From positions 100,698-164,697 of the forward strand of contig JAPMUG010000009.1 in assembly GCA_026692725.1 (NCBI GenBank): 64,000 nt of DNA. Direction: 5' to 3'. The position numbers and the translations under genes are program-made. Positions within the stretch are counted from its first letter, which is position 1, and every line of letters begins with the position of its first letter. Positions 46,075 to 55,385 of the stretch are shown here, one piece after another. The notes beneath the pieces are model-generated. The model ran no database searches. It worked only from the letters and a program-made list of their open reading frames with translations, and was not told the origin of the DNA. The DNA comes from Ecytonucleospora hepatopenaei. Taxonomy: Eukaryota > Microsporidia > Enterocytozoonidae.

Positions 46075-46725
46075 ATGGCATCTGTAAATATAAGGGAATC
46101 ATACAAATTAGTTTGTAATTATGTGGACAATTTGATGTTTTTAAACAACTCGATGTTAAAGTTTATAGCAATTTCCACATGTGCAATTCTTATGTTATTT
46201 GTACTGGCACCATATACCAAATTCCAAACACATCAAAAATACATTATCAATTCTTTTTCTGCCAGTATGATGCTTCTTTTTCTAATTCACAAAAATTATG
46301 AAAAAATATTATTTTTTATGCATGTGATTGTTACTGGAATTTTATCAACATCAAACACAACATATGATAGTAGTGAAATACAAGGTTTGTGTGGCTTAGT
46401 GTTTATTTTTACACTTTTAACCATTTCCGCTGTGAAGGTAGAAACCGTTGTTTTTTCATCAATTTCCCTTGTGCTTTACGCAATTTGTGCAGGATTGTTT
46501 TATAAAAAAATGCACATAACTTTATTTAACAAAATAACAGTACTTTGTTTTTTGTTATCTGTTCTAGTTGCAATAAGTTCAAAATCAGGAGGATACTCAA
46601 AACTAGGATATGAAATAATACCAACATGTCTTGTAATTTCACTCTTTACTGTATTTCTAAGCGAGCAAAAAATGAAGAAAAAAATTAAAAAAGAAAATGG
46701 AGATAGCGATGAAGACAGTTTATAA
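46075..46725 (+). CDS. Seven-segment membrane protein, third relative
   Basis: A 216-residue polytopic protein with about seven hydrophobic helices (starting at about residues 28, 57, 75, 104, 128, 148 and 170) and a charged tail (KKKIKKENGDSDEDS). There is no signal peptide. After the first helix it reads FVLAPYTKFQTHQKYIINS, a proline-aromatic then basic loop as in the genes at 41731 and 42618, so I infer a third member of that family, more diverged. CCC lies one base before the ATG (46071-46073). Confidence 0.55.
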   Translation: MASVNIRESYKLVCNYVDNLMFLNNSMLKFIAISTCAILMLFVLAPYTKFQTHQKYIINSFSASMMLLFLIHKNYEKILFFMHVIVTGILSTSNTTYDSSEIQGLCGLVFIFTLLTISAVKVETVVFSSISLVLYAICAGLFYKKMHITLFNKITVLCFLLSVLVAISSKSGGYSKLGYEIIPTCLVISLFTVFLSEQKMKKKIKKENGDSDEDSL

Positions 46726-46780
46726 ATCAATAAAATTGCATTTTTATTTTTATTAGCCCTAATAATTTTTTTTATTTTTT

Positions 46781-47935
46781 ATGCTACCAGAGGATTTTAA
46801 AAAAGTTATCGATCAAGCTGCAGAAGAATACCAAGCACTTGTTGAAGAAAATGCTCGTTTAAAATTTAACAATGATAAATTAAGAGAAGAATTGACAAAA
46901 GTTACGAAATTATCAAATAATAGATTTCAATATGTTTCAGATACAAATAATTCTTCCACAATTTGCAAGCAAGTCACAGTAAGAGGCAGCGATTATACGA
47001 TTGAAGGAAAGTCTTTTCTTAGATTAACTTTATTAGATAGATTGCAGTATAAAGCACCTATAAGCAATATTAAGACAAATGGTGATTTCCTTGCTTTTAG
47101 CTGCAATAAAAAGATATTTGTTGGTAAATTTGCAAATTCCATGGCAAACAACACACTTTTATTGGAAAAAAACAAGTGTGTACCTTATGATGTGAGTTTA
47201 ATGAAATATGATTTGGTAGAATATTTTCCTCGTGTTTTTGAATGGTGGAATGAACACTTATTGTGTATTTTTAATAATGAAGTTGTTTTATATGATGTTA
47301 TTTCACAGAAAAAAATAGATTCTCTTGTTTTTGATAAACCAAAACTTTTGTGTAAATCAACAGAAAATCGTTTTTTTGTATACGTTAGGGATGAAAGTAA
47401 AAAAAGCATGATTGTAGAAATTTTATTTGACAAAAATGGTAGGCTTAGTACTGGAAAAGAGGTAGATGCCCCAAAAAACATCAAATCATTTCAACAATAT
47501 AATGAGGAAATATTTATTTTTATAACAAGCTATTCCATAGGAATCATTTCTAACCAAATATACGAAACTAAAACCATGCACAGAAACAATGTCCTGTTTA
47601 TACACAAAAACACAGTATACATTGGAGGAGTTAGCAGTGGTCTAAAAGTTTTTCTGGTAAATAATCAGGTTAATTTGGAGCAAGTAGATATAATACGTTT
47701 TAGCAAGAATATTTTTTCAATTAACAGCTATATGCAAAATTTATTATTTATTTCTTGTTCAGGTGGTCTTACATATATTTACAACACAGATATTAATAAC
47801 ACAATGCTAATAAGAACAAATGAAAATGTAATTGACATGGCTATTTATGATCAAACAGTATTTATGCTAGAGGCATCTGGACATGTAAAGAAATTTTATG
47901 GAACAGAATTGAGAAGTAATCCTAAAAAAGATTAG
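46781..47935 (+). CDS. Coiled-coil plus putative beta-propeller protein (Tup1-like layout)
   Basis: A 384-residue protein. Residues 5-45 form a coiled coil (VIDQAAEEYQALVEENARLK). The rest is beta-rich in short segments of about 40-50 residues, each with a pattern of hydrophobic strands (for example NEHLLCIFNNEVVLYDVISQ, NTVYIGGVSSGLKVFLVN, NLLFISCSGGLTYIYNTD), consistent with a degenerate WD40 propeller of about seven blades. This order recalls Tup1-type corepressors, but the Tup1 tetramerisation sequence is not recognisable. AGCCCTAATAA at 46755-46765 is the upstream CCC signal. Confidence 0.5.
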   Translation: MLPEDFKKVIDQAAEEYQALVEENARLKFNNDKLREELTKVTKLSNNRFQYVSDTNNSSTICKQVTVRGSDYTIEGKSFLRLTLLDRLQYKAPISNIKTNGDFLAFSCNKKIFVGKFANSMANNTLLLEKNKCVPYDVSLMKYDLVEYFPRVFEWWNEHLLCIFNNEVVLYDVISQKKIDSLVFDKPKLLCKSTENRFFVYVRDESKKSMIVEILFDKNGRLSTGKEVDAPKNIKSFQQYNEEIFIFITSYSIGIISNQIYETKTMHRNNVLFIHKNTVYIGGVSSGLKVFLVNNQVNLEQVDIIRFSKNIFSINSYMQNLLFISCSGGLTYIYNTDINNTMLIRTNENVIDMAIYDQTVFMLEASGHVKKFYGTELRSNPKKD

Positions 47936-48064
47936 TATAACGATTATTTAATATATTAGGTTTCTTATAAATTATATCACTAATTAATTTTAATTATAAT
48001 TAATTAAACAGTATTTTCAATAAATTATTTAATTTTATACAAAAATGTAAAAAACCTTTTCATT

Positions 48065-49945
48065 TTACTTTTTAAGTCTACTTTCTATTTCTTCTTTAAA
48101 ATAATCATATAATTTACCTCTTCTTTTCTTCATGGATGGTGTTATAAGTTCACCATTTTCTAATTCCATAAATGGTGTATTTATAACATATACAGCTTTA
48201 GGTATTTCATATTTTGTTATTTTCCTTATCTGTGCCAATTGCATTCCTTTGTCACGAATGTATTTTAACATTTTATCCTCTTCCTGCCATTCCTTTTTAG
48301 ATGATACTACAACTGCACAAAGACTATCTGAATCACGTGTACCTGTTATGTAAATATCTTCTATACAACCACCTACAAAACAATTTTCAACATGTTCAGG
48401 TACTATATACTCTCCATAACTGGTTTTAAACATTTCTTTAACTCTACCTACGCAATAAAATCTATCATTTTCAAACTTAAAAACATCTCCTGTTTTAAGC
48501 CATTTCTCTCCATCGATTTCTTCCCACAACTCTTCTGTTTTTTCAGGCTGTTTGAAGTAACCAGAAGTTAAGGATTTTCCTGACATTAGCAGTTCTCCAT
48601 AATTTTCATATGGAAAGCTTTCAACTGGTTTTAATCTTAGTTTACAAGATGTAAATGAAATGCCTACATTATCCATAGCAATATCAGAAATTGGTTGTAC
48701 TATATTTGCAGCTAACCCTTCTGTCATTCCGTATCCCTGAAAAATCTTCATGCATAAAGTAGACTGTAGAAATTCAACAGTATTAGGATTTATAGATGCA
48801 CCACCAGTCAAGCAATACTTTAGATTACCGCCAAACTTTTTACTTACTTTATTAAAGACCAATTTATCAACAAGCCAACTTTTTACATTTCCCTTTCTAA
48901 CACACTTTCTTTTCCACCATAAACAAACCTTAAATAAAAATTTCTTAATAAAATTCAAATTAGAGACAGTTTCATTGATTCTTTCTTCAAATAGATTTAA
49001 AACACGTGGAACCGCTGCTATAAAATCAGGCTGTGCTATTTCATAATCCATTTGAAGCATTTTTGGATTTCCTCTAAAAAACACAATTCTACCCCCTGTA
49101 GACATAACAACCGTAAAACATATTCTTTCAAAAACATGAGCCAATGGTAAATATGACAAATAGGTGACACTTTCTGATGGGGGAAATAAATTAGCAGCAC
49201 TAACTATTTTATATCCACAAATATGGATGCAAAAGGCACTGTGTTTTAAAACAACTCCTTTTGGAGTACCTGAAGTACCACTTGTATAGCAAATGGTGGC
49301 AGTATCGCTTCCTTTAGGTCTTCTATCTAGCTCTATATCTTCACTATCTTCATCATAGTTCTTTTCAAGTAAATCATCAAAAAACATAACCTTAATATTT
49401 ATTTCCTCGTATAATTTTCTAACATTTTCATCCCTGTCAAATAAAACAATTTTTTCTAATGATGAAATATTTTGGCTGTTTAAATCATTATCTCTTTTTA
49501 AAACAGTTTCATACAGATTATTAGCTTTTTGAGAAGAAGCAAATAATATTTTCATTTCTGTTTCCTTTAAAACATATTCCAGTGCACTGGGTTGGAAGGT
49601 AGAGTAGAGAGGAACATTTGTGCAGTTTACCAGATATCCAGCATATTCTACTATTGCCCATTCTAGACAGTTTACTGCATATATGCCTATTAGTTCTTTT
49701 TCCTTTGTCTCAGTAAAAAGAAAAGAAGCTATTTTTTTAAATTTTCTATAAAAATCTTCTGTTGTTATGTATTTAACACTGTCATTTTTTATAACACCAA
49801 AAAGTTCTGAATTGTTGTTCTTTTTAAGTCTACGCAAAAACATATCTAATAAGGTGCTAGGTTCATTTTTATAATCTTCATCTACCTGATCAAACAGTAA
49901 ATGTTCATAAACACCATTTTTAACTTTTACTAACTTTTCTTGCAT
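48065..49945 (-). CDS. Long-chain acyl-CoA synthetase
   Basis: A 626-residue AMP-forming enzyme that activates fatty acids to acyl-CoA. The phosphate-binding signature is YTSGTSGTPKGVVLKHS. LPLAHVFERI follows, then LTGGASINPNTVEFLQ and the adenylate motif GYGMTEG. TGDVFKFENDRFYCVGRVKE (with the terminal-domain hinge) and KTSYGEYIVPEHVEN carry the C-terminal part. Length and layout match the FAA1/ACSL family, including the N-terminal extension MQEKLVKVKNGVYEHLL. No signal peptide is evident. Activation of host-derived fatty acids is the usual role in microsporidia. CCC (49960-49962 in complement) is 15 bases upstream. Confidence 0.9.
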   Translation of the reverse strand: MQEKLVKVKNGVYEHLLFDQVDEDYKNEPSTLLDMFLRRLKKNNNSELFGVIKNDSVKYITTEDFYRKFKKIASFLFTETKEKELIGIYAVNCLEWAIVEYAGYLVNCTNVPLYSTFQPSALEYVLKETEMKILFASSQKANNLYETVLKRDNDLNSQNISSLEKIVLFDRDENVRKLYEEINIKVMFFDDLLEKNYDEDSEDIELDRRPKGSDTATICYTSGTSGTPKGVVLKHSAFCIHICGYKIVSAANLFPPSESVTYLSYLPLAHVFERICFTVVMSTGGRIVFFRGNPKMLQMDYEIAQPDFIAAVPRVLNLFEERINETVSNLNFIKKFLFKVCLWWKRKCVRKGNVKSWLVDKLVFNKVSKKFGGNLKYCLTGGASINPNTVEFLQSTLCMKIFQGYGMTEGLAANIVQPISDIAMDNVGISFTSCKLRLKPVESFPYENYGELLMSGKSLTSGYFKQPEKTEELWEEIDGEKWLKTGDVFKFENDRFYCVGRVKEMFKTSYGEYIVPEHVENCFVGGCIEDIYITGTRDSDSLCAVVVSSKKEWQEEDKMLKYIRDKGMQLAQIRKITKYEIPKAVYVINTPFMELENGELITPSMKKRRGKLYDYFKEEIESRLKK

Positions 49946-50322
49946 TAAAAAATATAAGAGGGTAAAAGTTTATTATAACATAAAAATAATATTATTTAAA
50001 TATTAAGTTTCTTCATTTAAAACTATACTTATCTCTTTAAAATATATTCTTATACACTAGTGGTTTAGTTACTTAAATAAGTAAATGATTTTAATGTTTT
50101 AATAAAATTTAAAAAAAATATATATTAATTTAAAAAATAAGGTAACAAAGCAATTAAATTTAAATTTAAGAACAATATTTAATCATATTATAAAGGTTCA
50201 AGTGTTATTTTTTACTTAACTACTGGTTGAAAAAAAATATATAGTAAACTAAACATATAAACTATAAATAAAATTATTTTTTATTTAAAATTACATTTTT
50301 TAAAATATTAAATATATTTAGT
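49946..50322. other. Spacer, 377 bases
   Basis: A/T-rich. It holds the CCC signal of the synthetase gene at 49960-49962. I see nothing else. Confidence 0.5.
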
Positions 50323-50682
50323 TTAAATAGAACTGTTAAAATTTAAGCAACGTTTTAATGCTTTTGTATGTTTTAATAAAGTTTCTTTAGAAATATACAT
50401 CCAAGCATATTTTTGGCAATTTGTCAAACATAAATTACATTTTTTACATATACAAGCATTTTCTTTAACCCTAACAAATTCACAGCATTTAGAAAGTAAT
50501 TGTCTAATATTGTTTTTCCAAGTCATAGCATTAATGTTTGTAAATAGGTCAGGATAGTTACTTATTGCATATGTAAAAATATCATTGCTAGTGGCTTTTT
50601 TATTAGGAAAAGAATTAATGGCATCTATAATCAATTGTTTATAAGTAAAATTCTTTTTTATTTTTACTTTTGTATTTAGCAT
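50323..50682 (-). CDS. Forkhead-like winged-helix protein
   Basis: A 119-residue protein. Residues 12-75 follow the forkhead pattern in order: FTYKQLIIDAINSFPNKK, SNDIFTYAISNYPDLF, then TWKNNIRQLLSKCCEFVRV, which aligns with the recognition helix W-(K/Q)-N-(S)-I-R-(x)-x-L-S of the family. The usual basic wing is absent. A Cys-rich segment (CICKKCNLCLTNC) follows and could bind metal, which is unusual for a forkhead. It is very short compared with fungal Fkh proteins. The family call is moderately secure, while the function is unknown. Confidence 0.6.
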   Translation of the reverse strand: MLNTKVKIKKNFTYKQLIIDAINSFPNKKATSNDIFTYAISNYPDLFTNINAMTWKNNIRQLLSKCCEFVRVKENACICKKCNLCLTNCQKYAWMYISKETLLKHTKALKRCLNFNSSI

Positions 50683-51039
50683 AAATTTTTATGCATTATA
50701 AACAAATGTTTGATTAAACTAACTTTCTTATTACATTTAAATATCAATGCACAACAATAAAACACTACTATATAATAAAGATATATTAAAATATTATCAT
50801 GTAATAATTAAAATACAATACACAAACAAAAATTGATATTTAACAAAAATGTAAAGATTAAATTTTTAAGGTTTATCTACATATATTTATATAGTTTTTA
50901 ACTTAATAAGTGAAATAGAAACATATTTTTTGACATCAATTTTAAAATCACAAAAAACAAACATAAAATGAATCAAACAATGATCTAAATAATGTTCAAT
51001 GCAATTTACTATATATTTATAAATCACATACAATTTATA
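50683..51039. other. Spacer at the edge of the subtelomere
   Basis: A/T-rich spacer between the forkhead-like gene and a broken gene. I see no gene. From here to the right, coding density falls sharply. Confidence 0.5.
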
Positions 51040-51963
51040 ATGTCAGCAAGTTTTTTATCAGATGGTACTGAAAAATACAAAGGAGATAAAATAGATTAAA
51101 TAGATAAAGATAAGCTTAAAGACAATTTTTTAGCAGATGCATTAGATTATGATATAAAACATAATACAGGCACAGTTAAATCTATAATCATCGATGTTAT
51201 TGCAAATAAAAGAAATATTTTGTATAAAAAGACCATTTAATAGGGTAACACAGTCACATGATTCAATATTTTCACTTTTTGATTTATTACACAATACAGG
51301 TGAAGAAGTAGCAATAGTAGCAGCAGCCAATGCCATTTATGTAGGTGGTGGATATACTGTTTTTAGGTCATGTAGAGATGGAAAAGGAACACAAGAAGAA
51401 GCATTAATGGTGTAGTACATAAATTATCAGAGGCAAATTTAACATTAGCAATAAAAGACAGAAATGGTGAATATTACAAAGATAATAAAGGTAGAATAAA
51501 ATACAATAATGAAAAATTAAAGGATAAAATATGGCTATCAGAAAAGTTAGGATTGAAAGTACCATTGGATACTGTAATGGGGTATAGGTACAATAGTAGA
51601 AATTGTAATTTTCTAAGTGATTATATTTTATTATGTTATTATGATAAAAAGTTTAAAATCAAGGAATATAAAGAAACATCTAAAAAAGTAAGTGTATACT
51701 CAATGGCAGCATTTGATGCAAGAAATGCTAAACATGTAGATTATGATAGATTATACACTGATGTAAACAATAAGCTTATAACATGTTTATTAGATGCAGA
51801 AAAGAAGAGAATTAAACATGTAGTTTTGACAGTACCAGGAACAGGTGTATTTGCAAATGGAGATAAAAAATATTTAGAAACAGTAAAAAGAGCAGCTAAA
51901 AATGCAGTTGAGAATTATGGAGGATCATTTAGTAATTTAGTGGTATCACCTAAAATTGACTGA
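51040..51963 (+). pseudogene. Degraded macro/PARG-like gene
   Basis: A coding sequence broken across two frames. Frame 1 starts at ATG 51040 (MSASFLSDGTEKYKGDKID) with an in-frame TAA at 51097. Frame 2 carries the core motif IVAAANAIYVGGGYTVF and GKGTQEEALM up to a stop at 51413-51415. Frame 1 resumes at 51415 and runs to the stop at 51961-51963 with VYSMAAFDARNAKHVD, then CLLDAEKKRIKHVVLTVPGTGVFANGDKKYLE. The GGG followed by TQEE, and the later VxGTGVFxN, correspond to the macro-type ADP-ribose glycohydrolase (microbial PARG-like) signature. One stop and two frame changes make it a pseudogene. The remaining sequence is well preserved, so inactivation looks recent. Sequencing error is an alternative. 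Confidence 0.65.
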
Positions 51964-52187
51964 ATAAATAATACATAACATTAAATACACGCTAATCTAT
52001 AAATAGTCACACACTATTTAAATTTATTCTAATCGTGATTTAGCTAAAAAGTTTAACAGTTTTAATATAAATATATAAATTTTTACTAAATTAAAAATCC
52101 CTATATTTTTATTTTTATTAATTTAAACATTAAAATCGTAGTAAAAATAGCTAGAAATCATTATAATTTAAAATACAATTTTATTTC

Positions 52188-53450
52188 ATGGAAAATAAAA
52201 ACTCTATTTTAATAGATATGGATGAAAATCTTTCAAACAACTCAAGTTATATTTTACAAAACATAATTAAAAAACATGATTCAAATATCTTAAAATTTAA
52301 CAATTTATCATGTTCAACCAAAGATAATCAGGAATTACTTAAGAATATTAGTTGCACTTTTAATTCTGGTGAATTAGTTGCTTTAATAGGTCCATCTGGA
52401 TCAGGAAAATCAACTTTCATGAATTTAATTACAGGGAGATTTAATGGAAATTTAAAAATTTCGGGTAAAATTTTATTAACTAACTGTAATATAGAAGAAA
52501 GACATTTTAAAGATTTTTATGCTTATGTAGCACAAAATTTTTATACATATGAAAATTTAACTGTATATGAAACATTAATGTTTGTAATGAAAATTTACAT
52601 GAAAAATACTGATATTAAAGACAAAAATGTTATGAAAAAGATGCTTTTAGAAATACTTAATATTTTTAGCTTAAGACCAAAAATAAAAAACAAAGTCAAA
52701 AATCTAAGTGGTGGTGAAAGAACAAGACTTTATGTTGCTGTTGAATTTTTAAAAAACACACAAGTTTTTATTTTAGACGAACCAACTTCTGGTCTTGACA
52801 GTTACAATGCAGAAATGGTTATAATGTTTTTAAAAAAACTGGTAAAAAAGTTTAATAAGATAATGGTGGTTTCAATACACCAACCAAGTTTTAAGCTTAT
52901 AGAATATTTTGATAAAATTTTATTGTTTTCAGAAGGAAGAGCTGTATTTGAAGGAAAAGTGAGTGAGTGTATAGATTTTTTTGAAATTCTTGGACATAAA
53001 CTTCCTATAAATACAAATCCAATAGATTTTTTTATAGAGAAATTAGCAACATGTAAAATTGAAAATAAAAAAGAATCAAATAATTTAACAGGAAATTATA
53101 ATAACATTAATACAAATGTTAATAAAATTGAAAATAAAAAAGAATCAAATAATTTAACAGAAAATTATAATAACATTAATACAAATGTTAATAATAAGGT
53201 CAAGACCCGCACCACCCACCCTCCCACCCCCCGCCCTACCTACCCTCCATTACGCTTTTTAACCGTTTCATTTACACGCCCAAACCTACCCCCTAACAAA
53301 CATCTAATAGATTCATACAAACAGTCACCCCAACCACCAAGTAGCTTCAACATACTTCAAACATCACACAGCATGACAATTCCAGGCACTACGGTTAACC
53401 CCCCCCCCCCACGCAGCCACACCATAAGACGAGGTAAATCGAAGGTGTGA
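52188..53450 (+). pseudogene. ABCG half-transporter, truncated in a C-rich block
   Basis: A frame of 420 residues of which the first about 285 are a typical ABCG ATPase domain: GPSGSGKST (Walker A), NLSGGERTRL (signature), FILDEPTSGLDS (Walker B), VSIHQPSFKL (H-loop), then a short linker. Residues 290-335 are a two-fold 23-residue repeat (KIENKKESNNLTxNYNNIN; bases 53055-53192). The frame then enters the C-rich block and reads Pro/Thr-rich nonsense to a stop. The membrane domain, normally another 300-350 residues, is missing, though a membrane-like C-terminal fragment lies after the block at 54173-54298. In microsporidia such exporters are plasma membrane proteins. As it stands this copy cannot transport. 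Confidence 0.75.
53055..53192 (+). repeat. 69-base tandem duplication
   Basis: Two head-to-tail copies of a 69-base unit starting AAAATTGAAAATAAAAAAGA, differing by one base visible in the protein (Gly to Glu). It stays in frame and ends a few bases before the C-rich block. Confidence 0.85.
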
Positions 53451-54172
53451 AAAAACAAAACCCCATTCCTGCCCGAATCCACCATGTGACCCCCAAAACC
53501 CAAACAAAACCCCCCTCCTGCCCCGCCAACCCTCCCGCTCCCAAAAACTATTCACATCATCTAAAAAAGCCTGCAACACCCTAACCTCCACATACCATTC
53601 CCATGAGATAATTTCCAATGTAAAAATCCCAACCTCAAAAACCTATACCTACACAAAGAATACGATTAAACACCACACCCAAACAAACCAACAAAGTCCT
53701 CAAACTAAACCCACCAAACTCCTCACCATCAAAAAAAACCCAACCCAACTTCAAGACCTCGATAACCCACATAACACACCAACAGCAACACTCTTGGCCA
53801 CTTCCGATCCTGCTATACCAACACACGCCGTACCCAAAAATAATCCACTAACGAGGTGTCATACCCCCAACCCCCCACAACACCCATAACCTCATTAACC
53901 ATCATTGCAACAACAGCATAAACACTCTCCTACAAAATGCTTCCCTTAGAGCACCTATACCCCCCCGCCCAAAACGCATTCAAAACAACAAAAGTCGCTC
54001 CATAACCGCCCACTGCCGTCCAAAACAAAAGCAAAACTTTCACCAGATGAACATTTCCCCCCCATACCCCAGGTGATAGAAACCGTTAAACCCAACACCC
54101 CCCTAGCACTCCGCCCCCACCCCAACACCCCCCCCCACCCTCCTACACCCCCCACCCCACACCCCCCACCCC
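53204..54172. other. C-rich, G-poor block in an ABCG locus
   Basis: Abrupt change of base composition. In 53521-53580 I count 27 C, 20 A, 9 T and 4 G. In 52561-52620, inside the same gene, I count 27 A, 21 T, 8 G and 4 C. A is nearly unchanged while T falls and C rises. Long C runs occur, including twelve at 53399-53410. The plus strand has no long frame, and the minus strand gives only short ones. The block begins after AATAAGGTC and ends at CACCCC, where normal A/T sequence resumes. Confidence 0.8.
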
Positions 54173-54298
54173 AATTTACATTATGTCTTACACCTCACCA
54201 ACTTTACTATTTTTATTTATATAGCCATAAATGGAATTTTAGTTTTACAAAATAAAACAAGAATAAAAAGTTTACCAATAGAAATTATAACTAAATAA
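54173..54298 (+). pseudogene. Possible C-terminal remnant of the ABCG transporter
   Basis: A 41-codon frame ending at TAA 54296-54298 that reads NLHYVLHLTNFTIFIYIAIN, then GILVLQNKTRIKSLPIEI: one membrane-like helix followed by a short basic tail, as at the C-terminus of many ABCG proteins. It is not in the frame of the upstream part and is preceded by the C-rich block. A second overlapping frame (54073-54255) is also open and ends YYFYLYSHKWNFSFTK. Assignment to the ABCG gene rests on position and character only. Confidence 0.4.
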
Positions 54299-54446
54299 AT
54301 TTATAATAATATAATTGTTCTTTTAAATGCAGTAGTTTTTATGAAATGTTATTTATATAATTAACCTTAATTTTTAAAATATTCTATTCATTGTTTGCTA
54401 ATTAAGGTTATGAACATTTAAGCAAACTAATAAATAAATCCATCCA

Positions 54447-54636
54447 ATGTCTACTTTTTTAACACAGTATTACCTGAGCTCAAAGCCACAAGTACCAGTC
54501 GTCTCCGGACCAAAGGTACGACAGATTATATATGTAAATAATTTATATTTTAATATTTTGTTAAACATGAATATATTCAAATTTTATTTAGGTAAAACAT
54601 GATTATGATGGGTTAAAAGTACAAGATTATTTATAA
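54447..54636 (+). pseudogene. Short gene fragment, possible intron
   Basis: ATG at 54447 begins a 23-codon segment with unusually rich codons (MSTFLTQYYLSSKPQVPVVS, then GPK). Straight reading goes on to a stop after 51 codons. If the 76 bases GTACGA...TTTATTTAG (54516-54591) were removed as an intron, the frame would continue as VKHDYDGLKVQDYL to a TAA at 54634-54636. The G/C content of the first exon-like part contrasts with the surroundings. I do not recognise the protein. The donor GTACGA is not a typical microsporidian donor. Confidence 0.3.
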
Positions 54637-54642
54637 GGGCTA

Positions 54643-54790
54643 TATTATACTACACATTAAATTTAAAGATAAAAAGGGAAGACTTTTTCATAATTACAGT
54701 AGAAGATAAAAAAGTAATAAATGAAAAGGAAAAGTTCATATTGGAATTAAAATATAAATCCAAAGAATATGTTGGTATAGATGGTCTTAT
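54643..54790 (+). pseudogene. Coding remnant, unknown
   Basis: An open stretch without its own start, reading AILYYTLNLKIKREDFFIIT, then VEDKKVINEKEKFILELKYK and SKEYVGIDGL before a TAG. It resumes after the TAG as REDKYGNWLFQLKLHK. Residue mix looks like real protein. It may continue the 54447 fragment after a frame change. No family is recognised. Confidence 0.3.
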
Positions 54791-55035
54791 CTAGAGAGAA
54801 GACAAATATGGAAATTGGCTATTTCAACTCAAATTGCACAAAGTGATCCAAGAAAGGTATTTCCTTTTTTTAGTTTAGTTAGTTTTAGAGCCATTTTTAA
54901 TTTTAAAATAAGTTGTGAAACCAAATACAATGCGATAAGTAAAAAATATTGGAAAGAAAATAATAAAAAAACAATTATTTTTAATAGAACACTAAAAATG
55001 TCTAGTTATATTTTAGAATGGGTTGTTTTAGATTA

Positions 55036-55217
55036 AAATTTACATAAACAACTGATTTAGATAAAGAAAATTTTATAATAGTGTCATTTGGTTTAAATTG
55101 AAAATATTTTAATAAAAACTTTAAATTCATATAATATTATGTTTAAGATAAAAATAGATATTAGCTATAAAGCGCCTAATTTAAAATAAACTTTAACAAT
55201 ATCAATATCAACTTCTT
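55036..55217. other. Spacer without gene
   Basis: A/T-rich; no gene seen. It is followed directly by the TTTTA microsatellite. Confidence 0.5.
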
Positions 55218-55380
55218 GTTTTATTTTATTTTATTTTATTTTATTTATTTATTTTATTTTATTTTATTTTATTTTATTTTATTTTATTTTATTTTATTTT
55301 ATTTTATTTTAATTTTAATTTATTTTAATTTATTTTAATTTATTTTATTTTATTTTAATTTATTTTAATTTATTTTATAT
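55218..55380. repeat. TTTTA microsatellite
   Basis: About 160 bases of TTTTA units with interspersed TTTA and TTTTAAT variants. It ends at the stop codon of the 55386 gene. Confidence 0.85.
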
Positions 55381-55385
55381 TTATT

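Noticed and set aside
53364..54155. Short minus-strand Gly/Trp/Val-rich frames in the C-rich block
   Set aside because: They follow from the G/T-rich composition of that strand; none has a start context, family resemblance or continuity.
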